From contig JBMFNP010000001.1 in assembly GCA_049970095.1 (NCBI GenBank), positions 1 to 64,000 on the forward strand: DNA of 64,000 nt. The letters run 5' to 3'. Both the position numbers and the translations under genes were made by a program. The first letter of the stretch is position 1, and every line of letters begins with the position of its first letter. This DNA comes from SKW197 sp049970095. GTDB lineage: Archaea; Thermoplasmatota; Thermoplasmata; Lutacidiplasmatales; SKW197. The notes under the pieces were generated by a model. The model saw only the letters and a program-made list of their open reading frames with translations, was not told where the DNA came from and did no database searches. Of this stretch, positions 26,335 through 34,426 are shown one piece after another.

Positions 26335-27564
26335 TTATTCCTCCAGCCCGTCATTTATCTTTATTACATCCAGTGCCTTTACCCTGCACGGAATTCCCAG
26401 TAATTCCGAAATACTCGGAGTTGTGCGCCCCTCGTCGCCAGAGACCAATTCCTTCACATAGGTGCCTGATGCACATTCTATTTCCAGTTCTGCGGTGTTT
26501 CCGTGCAGCCAGTTAAGTTTTGCATCATGGATTCTTCTTTTTCTTGTAAGGTCTGAACGTCTGTGGAGTACTCGGTAAGGAGTTTTCTGATATATATCCT
26601 TTTCCCTGAGCTCGCAAAGAACACGCTCAAATCTTTCAGGAGACACTGGCTGATCAAATTCCACAAGTGCAATGTATCTTTTTGTGGCTTTTTCAGATTT
26701 TAATGATTCCACATCTTTGTGTGTTGCAAATCTGAGCCCCTCTACTTCCACCATCTCCCTTGCATACTCGTTTATTTCCTCAGCAAGTTTTGCAAGGTCA
26801 AGTTTTCGTTTTACTGGCTCTCTTATTTCAAGAATAAAAGGTCTTCCATTTCCCAGCATTCTCACATCAATATCCTCCCTTCCCATTCCATGGAAAAAAT
26901 GCTCTTTTCCGCCTGTTGCCTCAATAACCTTGCATGCAATGAGTTCCTGGACACTGGTCTCATACATCTTACCTGTGCCCCCGCATCTCCTGCAACCCTT
27001 GCCCCTGCAGTTTCTGCAATACCATCGGGTCTGGGGAATTCCTCGCACATATTTCCTGTATCTCCCATAAATAAATAGAGGTCTTATTTCCAGTTGAGCC
27101 ACATCAAATCTTGTATCAATAATTACCACACAATCTGGCTCTGTGAAATTCACAGATTTTCCACTTATCTCTGCAATTTTTTTCCCTACTTCCCTGTTGA
27201 ATTCGCTCTTGATGGACTCTGCATTTCTGGCACCTAATTCAAGCCAGAGTTTTTCTTCGTAAGCAAGGATTTCTTCATCGTATTTTGAACCTACAAGGAA
27301 TGTTTCCCATTCAACATTTTTGAGCACATTTATCCCGATTTCAGCGTATCTGTCAATTTTTCCAAATATTCCCTGACAGAGATTACACTGTGCGGGCTCC
27401 ACATATTCATAAGCAGTTTCTGCAATAATCTTTGATGCACGCTGTGGATTGCTCAACCCGCTACCCACTTTTCCAAACAATCTTCCAAGGCAGTGGGCAC
27501 AGAGACGCACACCACTGGAAACTAATTTTTCAACAATTTTTTTATCTGCATCACTGAGAAACAT
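26335..27564 (-). CDS. pus10: tRNA pseudouridine synthase Pus10
   Basis: Makes pseudouridine 54 (and often 55) in the T-loop of archaeal tRNAs. It has an N-terminal zinc site (CAHCLGR and CNLCQGI) and a THUMP-like domain around residues 60-160. A second Cys cluster is at CRNCRGKGCRRCGGTGK. The catalytic Asp lies in HGMGREDIDVRMLG. The C-terminal motif LEIECASGTYVKELV-type region is split as GTYVKELVSGDEGRT. The 409-residue length matches archaeal Pus10. Confidence 0.92.
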   Translation of the reverse strand: MFLSDADKKIVEKLVSSGVRLCAHCLGRLFGKVGSGLSNPQRASKIIAETAYEYVEPAQCNLCQGIFGKIDRYAEIGINVLKNVEWETFLVGSKYDEEILAYEEKLWLELGARNAESIKSEFNREVGKKIAEISGKSVNFTEPDCVVIIDTRFDVAQLEIRPLFIYGRYRKYVRGIPQTRWYCRNCRGKGCRRCGGTGKMYETSVQELIACKVIEATGGKEHFFHGMGREDIDVRMLGNGRPFILEIREPVKRKLDLAKLAEEINEYAREMVEVEGLRFATHKDVESLKSEKATKRYIALVEFDQPVSPERFERVLCELREKDIYQKTPYRVLHRRSDLTRKRRIHDAKLNWLHGNTAELEIECASGTYVKELVSGDEGRTTPSISELLGIPCRVKALDVIKINDGLEE

Positions 27565-27567
27565 TTT

Positions 27568-27792
27568 TCACATCACGGTAGTGACTTCGTACCTTATATG
27601 AGTGCCTTTCAACGCGCGGTGCATCTTGCCTATCAGTTTAAGCACATCTTCCATTTTTGCCTGTTTATTCCATTTGTATTGAAAGTCATGCATTCCAAAT
27701 GCTTCCTCAAATCCGAGTTCGTGCATTATTGGCACAATTTCCTCTGGCGATACTCCTTCAGTGCTGAAAATCATTCGTACATATGTTCTCAT
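27568..27792 (-). CDS. Small conserved protein upstream of pus10, function unknown
   Basis: A 74-residue alpha/beta protein starting MRTYVRMIFSTEGVSPEEI, with no cysteines and no recognised domain. I recall similar short proteins beside archaeal pus10 genes, but cannot name the family. A GGTG sequence lies eight bases before ATG. It is followed after three bases by pus10, so it is the first gene of this translation-related operon; a role in RNA metabolism is only suggested by context. Confidence 0.65.
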   Translation of the reverse strand: MRTYVRMIFSTEGVSPEEIVPIMHELGFEEAFGMHDFQYKWNKQAKMEDVLKLIGKMHRALKGTHIRYEVTTVM

Positions 27793-27974
27793 AGCTTACA
27801 CCACAAATAGTAAAGGAATATTGGTATAAATTCTTTTCTTGATGTAAAATTAGAAGACACTTCAGATTTGTTTGAGGGCGCATTCCAGTAATCTCAGAGA
27901 AAAGCAAGATTTCAACTACATCTCCAAAATCTTATAAACCCAGAGCCATATTCGGAAAAGGGGCGAAATGAAAA

Positions 27975-28619
27975 ATGTGGTTCATCAATATCCGCAGAGA
28001 ACTCCAGAAACAAATAGAAAATCTAAATCACCTGGATCCGGAGGTGCGGAGCAGTGCAGCAGATGCCATTGGTAAGATTGCGAGAAACGGACGGGCACAG
28101 GCAGTGGTGGATGCTGGTGCAATCCCTGTACTGATCCGTGTGCTCAAGGACCCAGATGAAGATGTGCGAGAGCTGGCAGCAAGCGCCCTTGCAGAGATTG
28201 CAGATAGCGGACATGCCAAGGCGGTGATAGATGCTGGGGCAGTTCCTGAGCTTATCCATCATGCTCTCTCGGATGGCTGTGAATTCATGGGGGAGTGGGC
28301 AAGATTCCTTCTTAATTTGATTGCGGAAAGTGGTCAAAAGCAGGCAGTGATAGATGCTAGGGTGCTCCCTGAAGTTATCCGTGCACTCTCAAATAGCGAT
28401 AAGTATGTTCGGGAGTTGGCAATATATGCACTTGGTATGATAGCAGAAAGCGGATATACAGACGAAATAATCTGTAGTGGCGCACTGGAAAAACTGAAAG
28501 CGCTGGTGAATGATAGCACGAAAGTGAGGGTTTATGATGAAGTGAGGAAAGAGTGGGTGAAAACCACCCTGGGTGCAGTTGCCAGCGACACATTGAAAAA
28601 AATAGAGAGGGCACATTAA
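27975..28619 (+). CDS. Armadillo/HEAT-repeat protein
   Basis: A 214-residue protein built of about four 42-residue armadillo-like repeats. Each contains a helix ending AVVDAGAIPVLIRVL (or AVIDAGAVPELIHH, AVIDARVLPEVIRAL) followed by VRELAASALAEIA. Such repeats form right-handed superhelical scaffolds for protein binding. The sequence looks more like eukaryotic armadillo repeats than like archaeal PBS-lyase HEAT repeats. The start is uncertain to a few codons; GGGGCG is just upstream. It lacks a signal peptide, so is cytoplasmic. The partner is unknown. Confidence 0.8.
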   Translation: MWFINIRRELQKQIENLNHLDPEVRSSAADAIGKIARNGRAQAVVDAGAIPVLIRVLKDPDEDVRELAASALAEIADSGHAKAVIDAGAVPELIHHALSDGCEFMGEWARFLLNLIAESGQKQAVIDARVLPEVIRALSNSDKYVRELAIYALGMIAESGYTDEIICSGALEKLKALVNDSTKVRVYDEVRKEWVKTTLGAVASDTLKKIERAH

Positions 28620-28661
28620 AGGCAGGCAAAACTCAAATACTCAATTAGCCTCCATTCATTC

Positions 28662-29654
28662 ATGCGAAAAATCTGCGTGATTCCTGGAGATGGTATCGGT
28701 CCGGAAGTTATGCAGGCGTGTCTAGATGTTCTCCAGGCAGTTACCAGTGAATTCAGATTTGTGGAAACGCAGCTCGGAATAGAATCCTACAAAAAGTGCG
28801 GCAAATATCTTTCCGAGGAGACAACCCAGATTATCCAGAATACAGATGCATGTCTTTTCGGTGCAATCACAACTCCTCCAGACCCAAACTACCGTTCTCC
28901 GCTCCTTGCCCTCCGTCAAGGCATGCATCTTTATGCCAACCTGCGTCCTGTGTACCAATTCTTACCAGATAAAAAAAAGGTTGATATTGTGATCGTAAGA
29001 GAAAATACGGAGGACCTCTATGCCGGAATTGAGGCAAACCATCAAGGTTATGCTGTAGCTGCAAAAATTGTCAGCAGGGAGGCATGTGAAAGAATTATAG
29101 AATTTGCGATAGATTACGCAAAAATCCACAACAGAAAAAAAATTACCTGTGTGCACAAGGCAAATGTGCTGCGAAAAACAGATGGTCTGTTTGCTTCTGT
29201 CTTTCAGGAAAAGATGAGAAATGAAGAGCATCTAATAGGCGAGGAACTATATGTGGACACCTGCGCACTCAAACTTGTGACCGCACCCGAGAATTTTGAC
29301 ATGATTGTGACCCTGAACCTTTATGGAGATATTCTATCAGACCTGGCAGCCGGGCTTATAGGAGGACTTGGGTTCGCACCCTCTGCCAATTTGGGTGAGA
29401 GTTATGCAATTTTCGAGCCTGTGCATGGAAGTGCACCAGACATCGCAGGCAAGGGCATTGCAAATCCCACGGCAATGATACTCTCAGGTGCAATGATGCT
29501 GGATTATTTTGGTTTTTATGAGGCAGCTGATAAAATCAGAAACGGAATTGCAAGTTTGTATGCGAAAGGCATAAAAACAAAGGATATAGGTGGAGAAATT
29601 GGAACAGAAAAGTTCACAGAACTACTGATTAAAGAAATAGATATGGAAAAATGA
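28662..29654 (+). CDS. Isocitrate/isopropylmalate/homoisocitrate dehydrogenase family
   Basis: NAD(P)-dependent beta-decarboxylating dehydrogenase, 330 residues. Visible motifs: IPGDGIGPEVM, the substrate loop RSPLLALRQGMHLYANLRP, RENTEDLYAG, the Tyr/Lys region HKANVLRKTDG, the Asp metal site NLYGDILSDLAAGLIGG and FEPVHGSAPDIAGKGIANP. Sequence alone does not separate isocitrate, 3-isopropylmalate and homoisocitrate activity, and there is no leu, lys or citric-acid-cycle gene next to it. An isocitrate role would provide 2-oxoglutarate for the KOR complex, but that is speculation. A CAAATACT box lies 26 bases before the ATG. It ends directly against the SPFH gene, which converges. Confidence 0.88.
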   Translation: MRKICVIPGDGIGPEVMQACLDVLQAVTSEFRFVETQLGIESYKKCGKYLSEETTQIIQNTDACLFGAITTPPDPNYRSPLLALRQGMHLYANLRPVYQFLPDKKKVDIVIVRENTEDLYAGIEANHQGYAVAAKIVSREACERIIEFAIDYAKIHNRKKITCVHKANVLRKTDGLFASVFQEKMRNEEHLIGEELYVDTCALKLVTAPENFDMIVTLNLYGDILSDLAAGLIGGLGFAPSANLGESYAIFEPVHGSAPDIAGKGIANPTAMILSGAMMLDYFGFYEAADKIRNGIASLYAKGIKTKDIGGEIGTEKFTELLIKEIDMEK

Positions 29655-30815
29655 TTATTGTTGGATTTTTTCCTTTTTTACAACTCTCTTTTCTGGTATC
29701 TCGGCTTTTCCAGATTCCTCTTCTAGCATCTGGTATCTTTCACCGCCTACCCTCGTAAGCTTGTCGGTCTGCTCTGCCTCTTTCTTGAATTCTTCGTCAA
29801 GTTCTTCCAGTTCACTTTCAATCTCTGAATGCTTAGGAATAGGACCGAGAACATCATCCACCTTGCCCACTGTTTTTTCAATGTCCTCTTGTTTTACTGG
29901 CTCTCGTTCAGGAACTTTCCTTCCAAGCCCGAGATATTCTGCTGCACCTTCTACCAGTTTAGTCACCTCAAAAGGAATTATGAATTTAGTGGATGCACCT
30001 TCTCCAAGTTTCTTTACTGCTTCAAGTGAAAGCACTGTAAGTGATTTCTGATCAAGCGGAATTGCACCCAGTGAAAGAATTCGGAGCCGTTGGGCTTCTC
30101 CCTGTGCCTCCAGAATTGTTCCAAGCCGATTGCCTTCTGCCACCAGAATTCTTGCCTGTCTTGTGCCCTCTGCTTCCAGAATTTTTGCTCTTTTTTTGCC
30201 TTCTGCCACCAGGATTGCAGAGCGTTTTTCTCCATCTGCACGAAGAATTGCTGCCCTTCTCTGCCTTTCAGCTGCTGTTTGTTCTTCCATTGCTGATTTT
30301 ACTGGTCCAACGGGATCAACTTCTCTTATTTCCACTGCCTCTACCTTCACACCCCATTTATCTGTTTCCTCGTCAAGAATATCTCTGAGGCGGGCATTTA
30401 TTTTTGCACGGTTGTAAAGGATTTCATCCAGTTCCATGTCTCCGATCACGGATCTCAGCGTGGTCTGGGCAAGTGCAACAGTAGCGACTCTATAATTGGT
30501 CACTTCCATGTATGCCTTTTTGGGGTCAATTACCTTGATGTAAATAATGGCGTCTACATTCGTGGGGGAATTGTCTTTTGTAATCACTTCCTGGCGTGGC
30601 ACATCTAACACCTGCGTCCTCAAATCCATTCTGATTACATCGGTTATTAGAGGCACCACGAAATTTACACCTGGATGCATGATCCCGCGGTATGTTCCCA
30701 GCACTACTTTTATTCCCTGTTCGTACGGCGAAATTATCTTTACAGCACTTGCTGCAATTGCGAGCACCACAAAGATCAGCAGTACCGCAAGAAATATTGT
30801 CAGTACATCTACCAT
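29655..30815 (-). CDS. SPFH-domain membrane protein (stomatin/prohibitin-like)
   Basis: Anchored by one N-terminal helix (LTIFLAVLLIFVVLAIAAS), followed by the SPFH domain (SPYEQGIKVVLGTYRG, HPGVNFVVPL, EVITKDN). A coiled-coil part has 11-residue repeats of the form AEGxxxAxILx near residues 195-255. A charged Glu/Lys tail of about 90 residues ends the protein. SPFH proteins organise membrane microdomains and often act with NfeD; no nfeD is next door. GGTGGTGAT precedes the ATG. Confidence 0.88.
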   Translation of the reverse strand: MVDVLTIFLAVLLIFVVLAIAASAVKIISPYEQGIKVVLGTYRGIMHPGVNFVVPLITDVIRMDLRTQVLDVPRQEVITKDNSPTNVDAIIYIKVIDPKKAYMEVTNYRVATVALAQTTLRSVIGDMELDEILYNRAKINARLRDILDEETDKWGVKVEAVEIREVDPVGPVKSAMEEQTAAERQRRAAILRADGEKRSAILVAEGKKRAKILEAEGTRQARILVAEGNRLGTILEAQGEAQRLRILSLGAIPLDQKSLTVLSLEAVKKLGEGASTKFIIPFEVTKLVEGAAEYLGLGRKVPEREPVKQEDIEKTVGKVDDVLGPIPKHSEIESELEELDEEFKKEAEQTDKLTRVGGERYQMLEEESGKAEIPEKRVVKKEKIQQ

Positions 30816-30925
30816 CGTTTCATCACCACCAAAGGAATAGCGCAGGGAGTATATTAACCTTTCATGGAAACATTCATGGAAAAAGGGAACTAGGGAGTTG
30901 CCGCAGGGTGCAACCCTGACAATAT

Positions 30926-30936
30926 CTTTTTATCTG
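30926..30936 (+). promoter_or_regulatory. TATA box of the PAPS-reductase-like gene
   Basis: CTTTTTATCTG is centred 25 bases before the ATG at 30956. A short hairpin, CAGGGT and ACCCTG around GCA, lies just upstream at 30904-30918. Confidence 0.5.
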
Positions 30937-30955
30937 ATAACTCATTTCAATACTC

Positions 30956-32863
30956 ATGGGTCTTGTCAGATTTGGGCCTCTTGTGCTTCGCTGGTGTTTG
31001 AACTGCAACATACCAGTAGTGGAACAGAGGGAGTGTGGAATCTGTAAATCGCAGACAGTTGAAGTTCAGGTAACCCCACCAGGGGATGTGAAAATTGCAT
31101 TTAACAAGGAACTTCGGCTTTTCAGAAAAATTCTTGATAAACAGTTTGGCAAGGGATGCGGAACAGCCCTTTTTCCAAGAAATAAACTGGTTGTCCTGAA
31201 CCCTGTGCCCAGCATTGACAAGATGTATGAAGTTGTGATGGATGGGCAGGTGGTGGCATCTGTGAGGTATGATATAAAAAAAGGCTGGCAGACACTTCTG
31301 AGGATGGAAGGTGTTTTCAGAATTGAAAAAAATATCTCAAGGCAGTTTGTAGTAGCGGATGACGGTGCCATTGAACCCATCCTGAACGGAAGCAATCTGA
31401 TGGCTGTCGGGGTGCTGGAAACATCAAATGATATTGCGGAAGGGGATGAGGTAATAGTTCTTGACAAAATGAAAAAGCCATTTGCAGTGGGTACTGCCAA
31501 GATGGATGCACAAGAAATGAAATCTGCAATAAATGCGGGGGAAAAAAAAGGAGTGGCTGTGAAAGTGAGATGGAGAGAGGCATGGAGAAAAGCCAGAATC
31601 TTACAGGACAGAATTATAAGCTGGAAGCAGGTTGCAGAGGGGAGCAAAACTGCACTCCAGAACAAGGAACGGATGGCTTTGAATTTCATCCAGAATGTGG
31701 CAAAAAAATACAACAAAGAAATCGCAGTTTCCTTTAGCGGAGGAAAAGATAGCTTGGTTACGCTTCTTCTCGTGCTGAAAGCAGGTTTTAAGCCCAGAAT
31801 TTTATTTGTGGACACGGGATTGGAACTTCCAGAAACCTTAGAATATGTGAAAAAAATTGCGGAAAAACTTGGAGTTGAAATAATAACAGAAAGTGCAGGA
31901 AACGCTTTCTGGGAAAACCTTGAGATGTTTGGTCCTCCTGGCAGGGACTTTAGATGGTGCTGCAAACTCTGCAAATTAGGTCCCACAACACGGCTAATCA
32001 GCAAAAATTTTCCAGATGGGGCTGTAGTATTTATCGGACAGAGGGTTTACGAGTCAGAACAGCGGGCACAGAAAGGCAACATATGGGAGAATCCTTGGGT
32101 CCCTGGACAGATTGGTGCCTCCCCTGTGCAGTACTGGAATGCGCTTCACATCTGGCTCTACATTATGAAAGAAGGAATGGATGTGAATCCCTGGTATGCT
32201 GAAGGGATGGAAAGAATTGGGTGTTTTCTCTGCCCTGCATCCAGCATTGGGGACTTCATTATCATAGGCAAGAAATATGAAGGTTTAAAAAAATGGGAAA
32301 AGTACTTGAAGGAATATGCAGAAAAAAATGGTTTTGGAGAAGAATTCTTAAAGTATGCTCTCTGGAGATGGCGAAGGTTGCCCAGGGGAATAAAAGAATA
32401 CATTGGAGAATTTGAATTTGAAAGAAATGGAGCAGATGTGAAACTCAACCTTGCTGATGGTTATTCTCCATGCACCGGTGGTTATTCAATAGAAGGGGTT
32501 TACAATAGAAAACTGGATATTGAAAGGATAGGAAACCTGCTGAATATCCTTGGAGCCTCAAAAATTGACAGAGAAAACAACCTTTGTGAGATAGAAGGCA
32601 TCCAAATTTTTGCAGACGGTGCAGTAGTGGTGAAGGGAAATGATGAACAGGAGCTAAGAGCCAAGCTTACAAACATGCATTCCGTGGTAATGAAGGCACT
32701 TTTTTGCGTAAAATGTGGCATCTGTACAGGGAGATGTGCCCAGAAAGCAATCACACTTAAGGAAAAAGGCATCCACATAAATCCAGAACTCTGCATTCAT
32801 TGTGGTAACTGTATCCAGCCATGTCCCGCACTGGTTTACAGGATGGATGCAGAAATCTGGTGA
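30956..32863 (+). CDS. PAPS-reductase-like protein with zinc ribbon, PUA, PP-loop and ferredoxin domains
   Basis: Four parts in 635 residues: an N-terminal zinc ribbon (Cys 14, 17, 27, 30), a PUA-type domain (about 115-205, AVGVL and GDEVIVLDK), the PAPS-reductase ATP-pyrophosphatase domain with SFSGGKDS near 258-265 and VDTGLELPET, and a C-terminal two-cluster ferredoxin (CVKCGICTGRC near 583, CIHCGNCIQPC near 612). RWCCKLCK (near 332) and CFLC (near 421) resemble the [4Fe-4S] cysteines of APS reductases. It may reduce (P)APS, or the PUA domain could point to an RNA target in sulfur transfer. A paralogue is at 53193-55046. No sulfate-activation genes are nearby. Confidence 0.82.
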   Translation: MGLVRFGPLVLRWCLNCNIPVVEQRECGICKSQTVEVQVTPPGDVKIAFNKELRLFRKILDKQFGKGCGTALFPRNKLVVLNPVPSIDKMYEVVMDGQVVASVRYDIKKGWQTLLRMEGVFRIEKNISRQFVVADDGAIEPILNGSNLMAVGVLETSNDIAEGDEVIVLDKMKKPFAVGTAKMDAQEMKSAINAGEKKGVAVKVRWREAWRKARILQDRIISWKQVAEGSKTALQNKERMALNFIQNVAKKYNKEIAVSFSGGKDSLVTLLLVLKAGFKPRILFVDTGLELPETLEYVKKIAEKLGVEIITESAGNAFWENLEMFGPPGRDFRWCCKLCKLGPTTRLISKNFPDGAVVFIGQRVYESEQRAQKGNIWENPWVPGQIGASPVQYWNALHIWLYIMKEGMDVNPWYAEGMERIGCFLCPASSIGDFIIIGKKYEGLKKWEKYLKEYAEKNGFGEEFLKYALWRWRRLPRGIKEYIGEFEFERNGADVKLNLADGYSPCTGGYSIEGVYNRKLDIERIGNLLNILGASKIDRENNLCEIEGIQIFADGAVVVKGNDEQELRAKLTNMHSVVMKALFCVKCGICTGRCAQKAITLKEKGIHINPELCIHCGNCIQPCPALVYRMDAEIW

Positions 32864-32924
32864 ATGAAAAGGGCAACACAAAAACTTTAAGAACAATTGT
32901 GTATTAAACTTACATTTGATAAAT

Positions 32925-33392
32925 ATGCTACCAATACCAACAAAGTTCTTCGTGACTTCTGGGAAGGCAATAAGCAAGGTATCCGACCTGAACGCATTCG
33001 ACCTGGCACTGTTGAGGGCTGGGATCGGTGAGCAGAACCTGGTTTCTGTATCCTCAATTCTGCCAGTTGGAATAAAGCAGGTGGAAAAGCGAACACTTCC
33101 CATGGGTGCAATCACATACTGCGTGCTTGCCCAGCAGCGTGGCGGTGAGGGTGAAATGATTTCTGCAGGAATTGCTTATGCATTCAGAAAAGATGGGCTC
33201 GGAGGTTATGTGGCAGAGGGGCATATGCATGGCACCCAGAAAAGTTTAAAGGAGGTGCTTCGCTGGAAGATGGAGGAGATGGCAAAGCTGCGTGGTGTAG
33301 AACTGGAAAAAATAAATTTTAAAACAGAAGAATTGGCAATTCCAATGGACCACTATGGGGTCTGTCTTGCAGCATGTGTGTTTATATTCTGA
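32925..33392 (+). CDS. pdaD: Pyruvoyl-dependent arginine decarboxylase
   Basis: Converts arginine to agmatine, the first step of archaeal polyamine and agmatidine synthesis. The self-cleaving Ser-Ser pair lies in LVSVSSILP near residue 47-48, and Ser becomes the pyruvoyl group. MGAITYCVLA and the GGYVAEGH motif match the family. About 155 residues, normal size. TTG at 32916 is in frame, but ATG 32925 is preferred. Only three bases separate it from the ATP-grasp gene, so they are likely one unit. Confidence 0.92.
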   Translation: MLPIPTKFFVTSGKAISKVSDLNAFDLALLRAGIGEQNLVSVSSILPVGIKQVEKRTLPMGAITYCVLAQQRGGEGEMISAGIAYAFRKDGLGGYVAEGHMHGTQKSLKEVLRWKMEEMAKLRGVELEKINFKTEELAIPMDHYGVCLAACVFIF

Positions 33393-33395
33393 GTT

Positions 33396-34277
33396 ATGAA
33401 GATAGGAATCCTTACATACGATGATGAGTGGGCTGAGGAACTCATACACAATCTGAGTGTGCTTTTACCAGATGTGAAGACTGAAATCATTGGAATTTCA
33501 AATATGAATTTGGATGCTTGCATGGAATACAGGATAATTCTAGACAGACAATCATATCTTGACCCTTATCTGAGATGTGCAATGAAGCATGCTGCAATTC
33601 ATGGAACATATGTGATAAATAACCCTTTTTCCTGCTCTCTGGATGATAAATTCTTTTTTTATGGAATTGCAAGGAAACTCAAATTTCAGGTTCCAAAAAC
33701 CCTGATGCTCCCACCTTTTGACCCTGATTATGAATTCGGACATGTGATTCCGCAACTCTCATGGGAATGGGTGGAGAAGGAAATAAGATTTCCAGCTGTG
33801 CTTAAGCCTGTGAACGGGTATGCATGGAGAAATGTGTATTTTGTGAACAATATAGAGGAACTCAAAGAAATTTATAAACAGACGGGAAGCGAAACCATGC
33901 TTCTCCAGGAAAAGGTGAATTATGAGGAGTATGTGCGTGCGTTCGTAGTTGGAAAAAAGGCAGTACTTCCTGTAAAATATTTGCCATCTGAACGAAAGTA
34001 TTTTTCCATGGAAAATTTTCTATGCGAAAAGATGAAGGAAAAAATCAGAAAAATCTGTGTGAAGTTAAATACAATCCTTGACTATGACATAAACACCGTG
34101 GAAATTGGAATTGAATCAGGTATTCCTTACCTCATTGACTTCTCAAACTATGTGCCAGAAATAAAGAGATACAATCTCCCTATTGAGTGCTACCACTGGG
34201 TTGTGGATAGAATTACTGAATTGATTGTGAATTATGCCAGAAATCCGAAAAGGAACAGGAATATGTTTCCAATCTAA
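33396..34277 (+). CDS. ATP-grasp family ligase of unknown substrate
   Basis: A 293-residue protein with ATP-grasp features: FPAVLKPVNGYAWRNVYFV (Lys and glycine-rich loop), LLQEKV near the hinge, and a metal-binding end DINTVEIGIESGIPYLIDFSNYVPE. Such enzymes join a carboxylate to an amine with ATP. It follows pdaD directly. One idea is that it links agmatine or another polyamine to an acid; this rests only on gene order. The start has little Shine-Dalgarno support, consistent with coupling to pdaD. Confidence 0.75.
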   Translation: MKIGILTYDDEWAEELIHNLSVLLPDVKTEIIGISNMNLDACMEYRIILDRQSYLDPYLRCAMKHAAIHGTYVINNPFSCSLDDKFFFYGIARKLKFQVPKTLMLPPFDPDYEFGHVIPQLSWEWVEKEIRFPAVLKPVNGYAWRNVYFVNNIEELKEIYKQTGSETMLLQEKVNYEEYVRAFVVGKKAVLPVKYLPSERKYFSMENFLCEKMKEKIRKICVKLNTILDYDINTVEIGIESGIPYLIDFSNYVPEIKRYNLPIECYHWVVDRITELIVNYARNPKRNRNMFPI

Positions 34278-34282
34278 ATTCA

Positions 34283-34340
34283 GGGGATGTGGAATTACTC
34301 AAGAGTGTTCCGCACTATATATATAATTTTCTACATCGCC
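34283..34340 (-). repeat. 58-bp intergenic repeat, copy B
   Basis: Minus-strand match to 11751-11808: the ten-base end GGCGATGTAG is identical and 21 of the last 25 bases match. The core here is TATATATATA-rich. The end motif appears again as CTACATCTCC at 34361-34370. It lies between the ATP-grasp stop and the promoter of the molybdopterin oxidoreductase gene, about 90 bases before that start codon. Confidence 0.55.
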
Positions 34341-34396
34341 CTAACCAAGATGCTTCGTTCTCTACATCTCCACCAAAACCTTAATTTCTGACAAAA

Positions 34397-34404
34397 TTTT
34401 TATC
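34397..34404 (+). promoter_or_regulatory. TATA box of the molybdopterin oxidoreductase gene
   Basis: TTTTTATC is centred 27 bases before the ATG at 34427, suggesting a leaderless message. Confidence 0.5.
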
Positions 34405-34426
34405 ACAGAAATGCATATCTCCCCCG

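Noticed and set aside
27793..27974. A possible guide RNA in the intergenic region before the armadillo gene
   Set aside because: I found no base stem with ACA box or C/D pair; only a plausible TATA box and the shared CTACATCTCC decamer.
31066..32004. A 312-codon open frame antisense to the first PAPS-reductase-like gene
   Set aside because: It is a shadow of a gene with clear motifs, and its protein shows no recognised family features.
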